From: PALSA-612 sp035652235
GTDB lineage: Bacteria > Actinomycetota > Thermoleophilia > Gaiellales > Gaiellaceae
Direction: 5' to 3'
NCBI GenBank assembly: GCA_035652235.1
Contig: DASREE010000032.1
Span: forward strand, 62,001-126,000
DNA: 64,000 nt
Made by a program: the position numbers and the translations under genes. Within the stretch, counting starts at the first letter, position 1, and the number at the start of each line of letters is the position of its first letter. This document shows, one piece after another, positions 1 through 7,338 of this stretch. The notes beneath the pieces are model-generated. The model searched no databases. It saw nothing but the letters and a program-made list of their open reading frames with translations, and was not told the DNA's origin.

Positions 1-1
1 C

Positions 2-292
2 CGCGGGCAGTCGTTCGAGCTGTCGGTGCCGCTCGGGCCCGCGCTCGCCGAGCGGTTCCACCGCGCCCACGAGGAGCGCTACGGCACCTGCGACCCGGAG
101 CGGCCGATCGAGCTCGTCGCCGTCCGCACCGCCGACGTGCGCCCGGGGCCGGAGCTCACGCTGCCGGCGGCGGAGGCCCTGCGCGTCGAGGGCCCGGCGC
201 TGCTCGAGCTCGAGGGCGCGACGTGCTGGATTCCGCGGGGGTGGGTGGGGGTGAGGGACGGTGACAGCACGCTCGTGCTGACGCGATCGTGA
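2..292 (+). CDS. hyuA: Hydantoinase/oxoprolinase A subunit, C-terminal end (5' end outside window)
   Basis: The frame is open from the first bases and begins mid-protein with RGQSFELSVPLG, a block typical of the HyuA/N-methylhydantoinase A C-terminus. It continues FHRAHEERYG, also family-typical, and ends about 95 residues in. HyuA and HyuB together form ATP-dependent hydantoinases or 5-oxoprolinases that open cyclic amides in the cytoplasm. The TGA stop overlaps the GTG start of hyuB (GTGA), so the two are translationally coupled. An internal ATG at 26 is not taken as a start because homologous sequence continues upstream of it. The substrate cannot be told from this fragment. Confidence 0.82.
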   Translation, partial: RGQSFELSVPLGPALAERFHRAHEERYGTCDPERPIELVAVRTADVRPGPELTLPAAEALRVEGPALLELEGATCWIPRGWVGVRDGDSTLVLTRS

Positions 293-1767
293 ACATCCAG
301 CTCCAGGTCCTCGGCGCCGCGCTGCAGGCGGTCGCGGAGGAGATGGGCGCCGTGCTCGTGCGCTCCGCCTACTCGGCGAACATCAAAGAGCGGCGCGACT
401 GCTCGACCGCGCTGTTCGACGAGCGGGGGCGCATGATCGTGCAGGCGGAGCACATCCCCGTGCACCTGGGCGCGATGCCGGAGGCCGTCGCGGCCGTCCG
501 CGCGCGCGACCCCGCACCCGGAGAGCTGTTCGTGCTCAACGACCCGTACACCGGGGGCACGCACCTGCCGGACATCACGCTCGTCTCGCGCGTTCCCTGC
601 GGCTACGCCGTCTCGCGGGCGCACCACGCGGACGTGGGCGGAATGGAGCCCGCCAGCCTGCCGGCGGCCTCGCGCGAGATCTACCAGGAGGGCATCGTCG
701 TCCCGCCCGTCCGGCTCGACGGGGAGGTGCTGACCCTCCTGCTCGCCAACATGCGCCATCCGGACGAGCGTCGAGGCGACCTGCGCGCGCAGCTGGCGGC
801 GCACCGGCTCGCCGAGCGGCGGCTGGCCGAGCTCGTCGCCCGCCGCGGCGAGGAGGCGGTCGCGGGGGCGATGGAGCAGCTGTACCGCTACTCGGAGCGC
901 GTCGTCCGGGCTGCGATCGGCCGGCTGCCCGACGGGCGCTACGAGGCGGCGGAGGTGCTCGAGCCGATCGAGGGGACGCTGGAGCTCCGCGTGGCGGTGA
1001 CGATCGCAGGCGACGCGATCGACGTCGACTTCGAGGGCACCTCGCCGCAGCACGAGGGCAACCTCAACTGCCCGCTCGCGGTCACGCGCTCGGCCTGCTA
1101 CTTCGTCGTCCGCTGCCTGACCGAGCCGGACCTGCCGTCGTCCGGGGGTGCCTACGAGCCGGTGACGGTGCGGGCGCCCGTGGGCTGCCTCGTCAACGCC
1201 CGACCACCGGCGGCGGTCGTCGCCGGCAATACCGAGACCTCGAGCCGGATCGTCGACGCCGTCTTCGCTGCGCTCGGCCGGGCGCTGCCGGTGCCGGCGC
1301 AGGGCCAGGGCACGATGAACAACGTCACCTTCGGCGGCCGCGGCTTCACCTACTACGAGACGATCGCAGGCGGTCAGGGGGCGTGCCCTGAGGCGGACGG
1401 CCCGAGCGCCGTCCACGTGGCCATGTCCAACACGCTCAACACCCCGGTGGAGGCGCTCGAGCTCGCCTACCCGTTGCGGGTGGAGCGTTACGCGCTGCGG
1501 CTCGGGTCCGGGGGGCGAGGGCGGTTCCGCGGCGGCGACGGCGTCGTCCGCGAGCTGCGCGTGCTCGAGGACGCCCGGTTGTCGCTCCTCGCGGAGCGTC
1601 GGCTCCACGCTCCCGCCGGCGCTGCGGGCGGCGAGCCGGGCGCGCGCGGCCGCACGCTCCTGAACGGCGTCGAGCTTCCGCCGAAGACGACCCGGCGGCT
1701 ACAGGCAGGCGACCTCCTCCGCGTCGAGACGCCCGGCGGCGGCGGGTACGGTCCCGCTTCGCGTTAG
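289..1767 (+). CDS. hyuB: Hydantoinase/oxoprolinase B subunit
   Basis: The 492-residue protein is slightly shorter than usual HyuB subunits (about 520-580). It shows family blocks such as ERRDCSTALFD, VQAEHIPVHLG, LNDPYTGGTHLPDI and HHADVGG in the N-terminal third, and GGRGRFRGGDGVVRE near residue 405, then a glycine-rich tail. It acts with the upstream A subunit in ATP-dependent hydrolysis of hydantoins or 5-oxoproline. The start is GTG, overlapping the hyuA stop. The TAG stop lies inside a TAGACT -10 hexamer for the next gene. The substrate is unassigned. Confidence 0.9.
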   Translation: MNIQLQVLGAALQAVAEEMGAVLVRSAYSANIKERRDCSTALFDERGRMIVQAEHIPVHLGAMPEAVAAVRARDPAPGELFVLNDPYTGGTHLPDITLVSRVPCGYAVSRAHHADVGGMEPASLPAASREIYQEGIVVPPVRLDGEVLTLLLANMRHPDERRGDLRAQLAAHRLAERRLAELVARRGEEAVAGAMEQLYRYSERVVRAAIGRLPDGRYEAAEVLEPIEGTLELRVAVTIAGDAIDVDFEGTSPQHEGNLNCPLAVTRSACYFVVRCLTEPDLPSSGGAYEPVTVRAPVGCLVNARPPAAVVAGNTETSSRIVDAVFAALGRALPVPAQGQGTMNNVTFGGRGFTYYETIAGGQGACPEADGPSAVHVAMSNTLNTPVEALELAYPLRVERYALRLGSGGRGRFRGGDGVVRELRVLEDARLSLLAERRLHAPAGAAGGEPGARGRTLLNGVELPPKTTRRLQAGDLLRVETPGGGGYGPASR

Positions 1768-1770
1768 ACT
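1765..1770 (+). promoter_or_regulatory. -10 hexamer of a probable leaderless transcript
   Basis: TAGACT lies six bases before the GTG at 1777, so transcription would start at or next to the start codon. The hexamer overlaps the hyuB stop codon. No clear -35 was seen. Confidence 0.4.
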
Positions 1771-1776
1771 TGCGCG

Positions 1777-2067
1777 GTGGTCTGGGAGCTGGTCTTTCTC
1801 CTCGTCATCCTGAAGATTCCGGTCGTCTACCTGTGCTGGGTCGTGTGGTGGGCGCTGAGGTCGAAGCCCGAGCCGCCCGAACCGCTCGAGGGCGCGCTCG
1901 CCACCTCGCCTCTCGCGCCTGCGCCGAGGCCCGCCTGGAGCCTGCTCCGCGGACCGAGCCGGCGCCGGCCGCGGCGCCCCGGACCGCACGGCGCGCCCCG
2001 CCGGGCGCCCGCGCGCGCGCCGGTGTTCGCGAGCTGGCGGGCGGCAGGCTGGAGGCCTGAGCGGTGA
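1777..2067 (+). CDS. Small membrane-anchored protein, unknown function
   Basis: The 96-residue product starts at GTG and opens with one strongly hydrophobic helix (VWELVFLLVILKIPVVYLCW, residues 2-21). An Arg/Pro/Ala-rich cytoplasmic tail follows. No family is recognised. Its TGA stop overlaps the GTG start of the next small membrane gene (GTGA), which supports translation of both. A TAGACT hexamer six bases upstream supports this start as leaderless. The very basic tail could partly reflect GC-rich composition, so only the membrane helix is firm. Confidence 0.5.
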   Translation: MVWELVFLLVILKIPVVYLCWVVWWALRSKPEPPEPLEGALATSPLAPAPRPAWSLLRGPSRRRPRRPGPHGAPRRAPARAPVFASWRAAGWRPER

Positions 2068-2357
2068 GCGCCTTCGAGCCCGACGAGACGACGCGGCTCG
2101 CCCCGGCGCGCGCCGCGCGGGAGAACTCGGTCGAGACGATCGCCGGCCTCTTCGCGGCCGCGGCGCTGTTCGCCGGGCTGATCGCGCTCGCCTACCACCC
2201 GCTGCCGCTCTCGGTCGCGGCGGTGCTGCTCGCGCTCGTCGCGAGCGGGATGAGCACGCGGCACCGCCTGCTCTGCGGCTTGGCCGTCGCCGTCTCGGGG
2301 CTGTGCTTCGTCGGCGGGATGGTGATCGCGGTCGCCACCAACCACTCGCTCTGGTAG
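2064..2357 (+). CDS. Small integral membrane protein, unknown function
   Basis: This 97-residue protein has a soluble N-terminus of about 28 residues. Three hydrophobic stretches follow, near residues 29-44, 48-62 and 71-90, and it ends ATNHSLW. It overlaps the upstream gene by four bases and is therefore probably made together with it. The 78-nt gap to the dehydrogenase gene downstream contains TGCTAGAAC, an imperfect extended -10. I do not recognise a family. The charged N-terminus with several membrane segments resembles small accessory membrane proteins, but no role can be given. Confidence 0.6.
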   Translation: MSAFEPDETTRLAPARAARENSVETIAGLFAAAALFAGLIALAYHPLPLSVAAVLLALVASGMSTRHRLLCGLAVAVSGLCFVGGMVIAVATNHSLW

Positions 2358-2435
2358 CGGCAGCCGCCCGCGGCCACGGTCGCGTAGCGGGCGAGACAGG
2401 AGCGGACGGGTGGTTGCTAGAACACCCTTGAGACC

Positions 2436-5366
2436 ATGAGCGACGTCGACGGGCTGAACGCAGGCTACGCGAGCGCTGTCCTCGAGGAGTACCTCGAGAA
2501 CCCGGGCGCCGTCGCGGCGGAGTGGCGCGCCCTGTTCGAGAGCGGCGCGAGCGAGCTCGTCGCGTCGCACCCCGGCCTGGCGCGGCTGCTCGCGGCCGCG
2601 GGCGGCGGCGGAAACGGCCGCCGCGACGGGAACGGCCAGGTGGCGCCGCCGGCGCCCGTCGCGCCGACGACCACGCTCGCCGCCTCGCCGCCTGGGCCCG
2701 CCGCGCCGCAGCCTCCGCCGGCCGAAGCGCCGGCGGCTCCGGCGGCTGCGGCGCGGCCTGCCGCCGAGCTGGCGCCCGCTTGGGCCCCCGACGCGGACCT
2801 CCTCCGCGCAGCCGCGGCCGCGGCCGCCCTCGTCGACGCCTACCGCTCGCACGGGCACCTGGCGGCGCGGCTCGACCCGCTCGGCGCCGAGCCGGTCGGC
2901 GACCCGGCGCTCGACCCCGAGCGCGCCGACCCGCCGCTCGTCCCCGAGCTTCAGGCACGCATCCCCGCGTCGGCGCTCGGGCTGTACGTCGCAGGCGACA
3001 CGCTCGCGGAGGCGCTGCCGCAGCTCGCCGCCACCTACTGCGGCACGATCGCCTACGAGATCGAGCACATCTCGGACCACGAGCAGCGGATGTGGCTCCG
3101 TCGCGTGATCGAGTCGGGGCGCTACCGGCAGCCGCGAGCGCCGGAGGAGCGGCGCCGCCTGCTCGAGCGGCTCTCGCGCGTGGAGGCGTTCGAGCGGTAC
3201 CTGCGGCGTGCGTTCCTCGGACAGAAGCAGTTCTCCATCGAGGGGCTGGACGTGCTCGTGCCGATGCTCGACGAAGCCGTCGAGCTGGCGGCCGAGTCGG
3301 GGGCGCACGAAGTCGTGATCGGCATGGCCCATCGCGGCCGGCTGAACGTGCTCGCGCACACGGTCGGGCAGCCGTACGAGGACATCCTGCGGGAGTTCGA
3401 GGGCGAGCGGACGATCGCAGCCGTCGTCGGCACGCCCGAGGGCGGCACGGGCGACGTCAAGTACCACCTGGGTGCCGAGGGCGTGCATCCCACGCGGACC
3501 GGCGATATCGCCGTCACGCTCGTCCCCAACCCGAGCCACCTCGAGGCGGTCGACCCGGTGGTCGAGGGCTGGACGCGCGCCAAGCAGACGGACCGCACGC
3601 GCGGCGCCGGCACGCACGACCCGTCGGTGGCGCTGCCCGTCCTCATCCACGGAGACGCCTCCTTCGCCGGCCAGGGGGTCGTGGCCGAGACCTTCAACCT
3701 CGAGGGCCTCGCCGGCTACACGACCGGCGGCACGCTGCACCTGATCGCGAACAACCAGATCGGCTTCACGACCGATCCGGCGGGCGGCCGCTCGACGCGC
3801 TACTCCAGCGATCTCGCGAAGGGCTTCGACGTCCCGATCATCCACGTCAACGCCGACGACCCCGAAGCGGCGATCGCCGCGATCCGCCTCGGGCTGGCCT
3901 TCCGCGACCGCTTCGGCCACGACGTCGTCGTCGACCTGGTCGGCTATCGACGGTTCGGCCACAACGAGCAGGACGAGCCCGCGTACACCCAGCCGCTGAT
4001 GTCGCAGCGAATCGCCGAGCAACCCACGGTGCGGGCACAGTTCGCGGCCCGGCTCGCGGAGGACGGCGCGCTCTCCGCCGACGCGGCCACGGCCATGGTG
4101 CAACGCGTCGAGACGACGCTGCGCGACGCCCACGAGCGGCTGAGGTCGTCGCTCGGCCAGGAGCCGGTGCCGTCCGCCGAGCCGGCCCTCCCGTCAGCGT
4201 CGCCCGGGACGACGACCGCGGTGCCGGCCGACCGGCTGCTCGAGCTCAACCGGGAGCTGTTGACGGTGCCGGATCATTTCACCGTTCACCCGAAGCTGGC
4301 ACGCCAGCTCGAGCGCCGTTCGAGCGCGCTCGAGGAAGGCGGCATCGACTGGGGTCAGGCGGAGGCGCTTGCCTTCGCCAGCCTTCTCGAAGAAGGGATT
4401 CCGATCCGGCTCACCGGCCAGGACACGGAGCGCGGCACCTTCTCTCATCGCCATCTCGTCCTGCACGACGCGAGCACCGGCGAGGTCTACGCGCCGATCC
4501 AGCATCTTCGGGGCGCGACCGCGTCGTTCGAGGTGCACAACTCGCCTCTCTCCGAATACGCGGCTGTCGGCTTCGAGTACGGCTACTCGGTCGCGGCGCC
4601 GGAGGCGCTCGTCCTCTGGGAAGCGCAGTTCGGCGACTTCGTCAACGGCGCCCAGATCATCCTCGACCAGTTCGTCGTCGCCGGGAGGTCGAAGTGGGGG
4701 GAGACGTCACGGCTGACGCTGCTGCTTCCGCACGGCTACGAGGGCAACGGGCCCGAGCACTCGAGCGCGCGGCTCGAGCGGTTCCTCCAGTCGACCGCCC
4801 AGAACAACATTCGCGTCGCCAACTGCTCGACCGCCGCCCAGTACTTCCACCTGCTCCGGCTCCAGGCGCTCGATCCGATCGCCAGGCCGCTCGTCGTGAT
4901 GACGCCGAAGGGGCTGCTCCGGCTGCGAGAGGCCGCGTCGACCCTTCCCGACCTCGCGGACGGGAGCTTCGCGCCGGTGCTGGACGATCCGGTCGCCGCC
5001 AAGGACCGCGTGCGGCGGCTCGTCCTCTGCTCCGGGAAGGTGTACTACGACATCACCGGGCACGAGCTACGCCGCGGATCCGACATGGTCGCCGTCGCGC
5101 GGATCGAGCAGCTGTACCCCTTCCCGACGAAAGAGACGGCGGATCTCGTCGGCTCCTATCCCAGCCTGGACGAGGTCGTCTGGGTTCAGGAGGAGCCCCA
5201 GAACATGGGCGCCTGGCGCTCGATCCGGCACCGCCTCGAGGAGGCGCGTCCCCCGGCGGTCCCGTTGCGCTACATCGGCAGGTCGTGGCGGGCGAGCCCG
5301 AGCGAGGGCTATCCGACCGCGCACCTGCGCGAGCAGGACCGGATCGTCCGCGAGGCTCTGGCGTAG
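2436..5366 (+). CDS. sucA: 2-oxoglutarate dehydrogenase E1 component (thiamine diphosphate-dependent)
   Basis: The 976-residue protein decarboxylates 2-oxoglutarate in the TCA cycle. Residues 1-40 form the E1o N-terminal helix. Residues about 52-115 are a Pro/Ala linker, and LVDAYRSHGHLAARLDPLG (132-150) begins the E1 core. Family motifs follow: GMAHRGRLNVLAH near 300, GDASFAGQG, NNQIGFTT, YRRFGHNEQDEPAYTQP and LLPHGYEGNGPEHSSARLER. At about 975 residues it has E1 size and lacks the E2-like acyltransferase domain of the about 1230-residue mycobacterial Kgd. The alanine/proline linker is a reduced version of the linker in that family. No E2 or E3 gene lies nearby. Confidence 0.93.
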   Translation: MSDVDGLNAGYASAVLEEYLENPGAVAAEWRALFESGASELVASHPGLARLLAAAGGGGNGRRDGNGQVAPPAPVAPTTTLAASPPGPAAPQPPPAEAPAAPAAAARPAAELAPAWAPDADLLRAAAAAAALVDAYRSHGHLAARLDPLGAEPVGDPALDPERADPPLVPELQARIPASALGLYVAGDTLAEALPQLAATYCGTIAYEIEHISDHEQRMWLRRVIESGRYRQPRAPEERRRLLERLSRVEAFERYLRRAFLGQKQFSIEGLDVLVPMLDEAVELAAESGAHEVVIGMAHRGRLNVLAHTVGQPYEDILREFEGERTIAAVVGTPEGGTGDVKYHLGAEGVHPTRTGDIAVTLVPNPSHLEAVDPVVEGWTRAKQTDRTRGAGTHDPSVALPVLIHGDASFAGQGVVAETFNLEGLAGYTTGGTLHLIANNQIGFTTDPAGGRSTRYSSDLAKGFDVPIIHVNADDPEAAIAAIRLGLAFRDRFGHDVVVDLVGYRRFGHNEQDEPAYTQPLMSQRIAEQPTVRAQFAARLAEDGALSADAATAMVQRVETTLRDAHERLRSSLGQEPVPSAEPALPSASPGTTTAVPADRLLELNRELLTVPDHFTVHPKLARQLERRSSALEEGGIDWGQAEALAFASLLEEGIPIRLTGQDTERGTFSHRHLVLHDASTGEVYAPIQHLRGATASFEVHNSPLSEYAAVGFEYGYSVAAPEALVLWEAQFGDFVNGAQIILDQFVVAGRSKWGETSRLTLLLPHGYEGNGPEHSSARLERFLQSTAQNNIRVANCSTAAQYFHLLRLQALDPIARPLVVMTPKGLLRLREAASTLPDLADGSFAPVLDDPVAAKDRVRRLVLCSGKVYYDITGHELRRGSDMVAVARIEQLYPFPTKETADLVGSYPSLDEVVWVQEEPQNMGAWRSIRHRLEEARPPAVPLRYIGRSWRASPSEGYPTAHLREQDRIVREALA

Positions 5367-5432
5367 ATGGTCGATCGGCGATTCCGCGCCGCGGAGCCTG
5401 TGGCTGGGACGCGCCGCGGGATCACCACGCTC

Positions 5433-5451
5433 GCGCCGCCGCGCGCGGCGC
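5433..5451 (+). terminator. GC-rich hairpin downstream of the E1 gene
   Basis: GCGCCGC and GCGGCGC pair as 7-bp arms around a 5-nt loop about 65 bases after the E1 stop. There is no T-tract, so this is a weak terminator call. Confidence 0.25.
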
Positions 5452-5514
5452 TGCTACCGGCGGCGCCTGATCGCGGCATCGGGCCTGGTCCCGGCCATCC
5501 CGCATCGAGGCGAG

Positions 5515-5715
5515 CTACCGGTCGACCGTCTGGCGATTCTTCAGCGCCGTCGCTGCGGCGCGTGCCGACCGGAGCGCCTGCGCCGCGACGACGGGCCCGT
5601 AGCGCTTTGCCTGCGCCGCGATCAGCCGCCGCTGGCGCGGGCTCAGCCGACGCCAGGTGTCGTACGCCGTGAGCGCGAGACCGAGCGGGCCCGCCTTCGG
5701 AATCAGTTTCGGCAC
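5515..5715 (-). CDS. Small basic protein, unknown function
   Basis: The 66-residue product starts at GTG (5715), seven bases after GGAAGGA, a good ribosome binding site. The same frame stays open upstream, but that part has no site and looks unlike protein. The sequence reads PKLIPKAGPLGLALTAYDTWRRLSP and then a basic helical region ending KNRQTVDR. One weakly hydrophobic segment (residues 9-17) is followed by amphipathic Arg/Ala helices. It diverges from the gene at 5828, with an AT-richer stretch between them. I do not recognise a family. Confidence 0.5.
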   Translation of the reverse strand: MPKLIPKAGPLGLALTAYDTWRRLSPRQRRLIAAQAKRYGPVVAAQALRSARAAATALKNRQTVDR

Positions 5716-5827
5716 GTCCGCATCCTTCCATATGCACCGGTTTGTCCGCCGTTCGGGGTACCCTCTTCGAGTTCCTAATAAAACCGTTACAATCTCGCGA
5801 AACGTGCCCCCGACGTCGGAGGTTCGA

Positions 5828-6139
5828 ATGCCGGTGGAGACGCCGTCCATCTTCAGCCAAGTCATCCAGGAACATCTCGAGCTCAAGCGTCGCAACGCCC
5901 AGCTGGAGCACGAGATGCCGCTCTCCAGCTACGAAGCGGAAGATCCGTTCGTCAACCACCCGCTCTTCAAGAGCGAGCAGCAGGCTCGCCTGGAAGAGAC
6001 GATGGACGGGACGGAGCCCGTCGTTTCCGTCGCCGGCGTGGCGATGCCGTGGCCCGGCGAGGAGAGCCTCGAGCACGCCGTCGTGGACGGCGACGACAGC
6101 CTCTGGGGTCGCTCGCGCGACTTCGACTGGGGCGACTAG
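5828..6139 (+). CDS. Acidic small protein, unknown function
   Basis: The 103-residue acidic protein starts at ATG 5828, four bases after GGAGGT. The frame stays open upstream, but the binding site fixes this start. TACAAT at 5788-5793 is a plausible -10. Residues 8-30 look helical (FSQVIQEHLELKRRNAQLEHE), and the C-terminus is rich in Asp, Glu and Trp (DSLWGRSRDFDWGD). There is no signal peptide or membrane segment. It is divergent from the small basic protein at 5515-5715, so the pair may share a control region. No family is recognised. Confidence 0.6.
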   Translation: MPVETPSIFSQVIQEHLELKRRNAQLEHEMPLSSYEAEDPFVNHPLFKSEQQARLEETMDGTEPVVSVAGVAMPWPGEESLEHAVVDGDDSLWGRSRDFDWGD

Positions 6140-6158
6140 CCCCGGCACTCGGCACGCG

Positions 6159-6689
6159 CTAGCAGCCGCGCTCGACGGTCAGGGCGTAGGCCAGCTTCGC
6201 CGTCTCGGTCACCGACGCCCAGAGCCGCGTCCCGAACGACTGGCTCGGGCCGTCGACATCCACGACCCCGTCGAAGCAGCGCTCGAAGAGCATCCGCGCT
6301 CGCTGCAGGTGGTAGCGGGAGCTGACCACCACGACCGACCGCCAGCCGCGGAGCGCGGCAAGCCGCGCGAACGCCTCGGCCTCACCGCGGGTGTCGTACG
6401 GCTGCGGGTGCACGCAGACGACGCGCGCGCCGACGTCGCGTCCGGCGCACAGGCGGTTCGCCTCCGGCCAGGTCGCGCTCCAGCCGTCGGACAGCACCAG
6501 CACCTGCGCGACGTCTCGGCGCACGAGCGCCAGGCCTCGCGCGAGCCGGGGCCCGCGTCCACCCGCGAGCACCATCACTGCGTCGGCCTTCGCGGGCGCG
6601 TGCCGGGGCGGCCAGAGGAAGAGCACGGCTGCGGCCGCGACCCAGGCGAAGGCGAGGCCGACGACGAGCAGGAGCGCCGTCCGTCTCAC
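6159..6689 (-). CDS. YdcF/SanA-like DUF218 membrane-anchored protein
   Basis: The 176-residue protein starts at GTG. It has an N-terminal membrane helix (residues 4-27) and then the DUF218 fold: ADAVMVLAGG at about 35-44, LVLSDGWS at about 64-71, and SVVVVSSRYHLQRARMLFER near 118. This matches the YdcF/SanA/ElyC family, whose members affect envelope precursors or vancomycin tolerance in other bacteria. Here the role is unproven. It lies 13 bases downstream of the secreted protein gene at 6703-7233 on the same strand, so both are probably one operon. Confidence 0.78.
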   Translation of the reverse strand: MRRTALLLVVGLAFAWVAAAAVLFLWPPRHAPAKADAVMVLAGGRGPRLARGLALVRRDVAQVLVLSDGWSATWPEANRLCAGRDVGARVVCVHPQPYDTRGEAEAFARLAALRGWRSVVVVSSRYHLQRARMLFERCFDGVVDVDGPSQSFGTRLWASVTETAKLAYALTVERGC

Positions 6690-6702
6690 GCGACCGGAGG
6701 TG

Positions 6703-7233
6703 CTATCGCCGCTTGAGCGTTGCGAGCGCCACCCGGCAGCCCGCGTCGAGCTTCGTGCGCTGCGGCGGCGTCGACTGGCAGTTGATCAGGTACTCGACGT
6801 CGCCGTCGAACAGGACCGACATGCGGCTCACGGCGCGGGCCGGGCTGGTCAGGGAGATCACGTACTCGTAGCCCGGCAGACCGCCGTGAACGGTCCGCTT
6901 GCCGCTGACCGGCTTGCCCGCCAGCTGCGCGATCACGGAGTCCACCTCACGCTTGAACTTCGCCAGGTTGCCGGCCGTGATCGCGACGCGCAGGTTGTAC
7001 CGCGACACGATGATCAGGTTCACCTTGTCGAGCGCGACCGCGCCGCGGGCAACCGCCTTCGAGCCGGCCGACTTCTGAAACGTCACGGCGGCGATCTGCT
7101 TGAAGGGCTCGAGGTACTTGAACGTGATCCCGATTCCCTTCGCCTCGAACGTCTTCTGCCCGCCGGCCGCGAAGGCAGGCACGCCGAGCAGCAGGACGAC
7201 GACGAGACTGGCGAGCCCGACCCCCGTGCGCAC
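6703..7233 (-). CDS. Secreted protein, unknown function
   Basis: The 176-residue product begins RTGVGLASLVVVLLLGVPAFAA, a standard signal peptide with an AFA-A cleavage site. The mature part alternates strand-like segments (ITFKYLEPFKQIAAVTF, VNLIIVSRYNLRVAI). It contains two cysteines (INCQ and AGCRVALA) that could form a disulfide. This resembles PsbP/Mog1-like secreted proteins that begin with a description of a solute-binding fold, but I cannot name a family. The start GTG sits eight bases after TAGGGT (7242-7247 on the minus strand), consistent with a leaderless mRNA. Confidence 0.65.
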   Translation of the reverse strand: MRTGVGLASLVVVLLLGVPAFAAGGQKTFEAKGIGITFKYLEPFKQIAAVTFQKSAGSKAVARGAVALDKVNLIIVSRYNLRVAITAGNLAKFKREVDSVIAQLAGKPVSGKRTVHGGLPGYEYVISLTSPARAVSRMSVLFDGDVEYLINCQSTPPQRTKLDAGCRVALATLKRR

Positions 7234-7338
7234 GGTCCTGCACCCTAGGCTTTCCGCCGCGGTCGCGCAATAGGCCTCGGGGCCCAGGGCCGGTATCGCA
7301 AGTCCCCTTTACTCGCCCGCCCATCTGCCGATGAAGGG

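Noticed and set aside
79..1608. Long minus-strand open frame opposite hyuB
   Set aside because: GC-rich DNA keeps antisense frames open. This one has no ribosome binding site or protein-family pattern, and hyuB on the plus strand is clearly the real gene.
1827..4133. 768-codon antisense frame opposite the E1 gene
   Set aside because: It is rich in Arg and Ala without family motifs and overlaps a fully supported enzyme. It is a shadow.
5367..5672. Plus-strand frame starting at the ATG after the E1 stop
   Set aside because: It is composed of Arg/Pro/Ala with no pattern, no ribosome binding site, and covers the minus-strand small gene.
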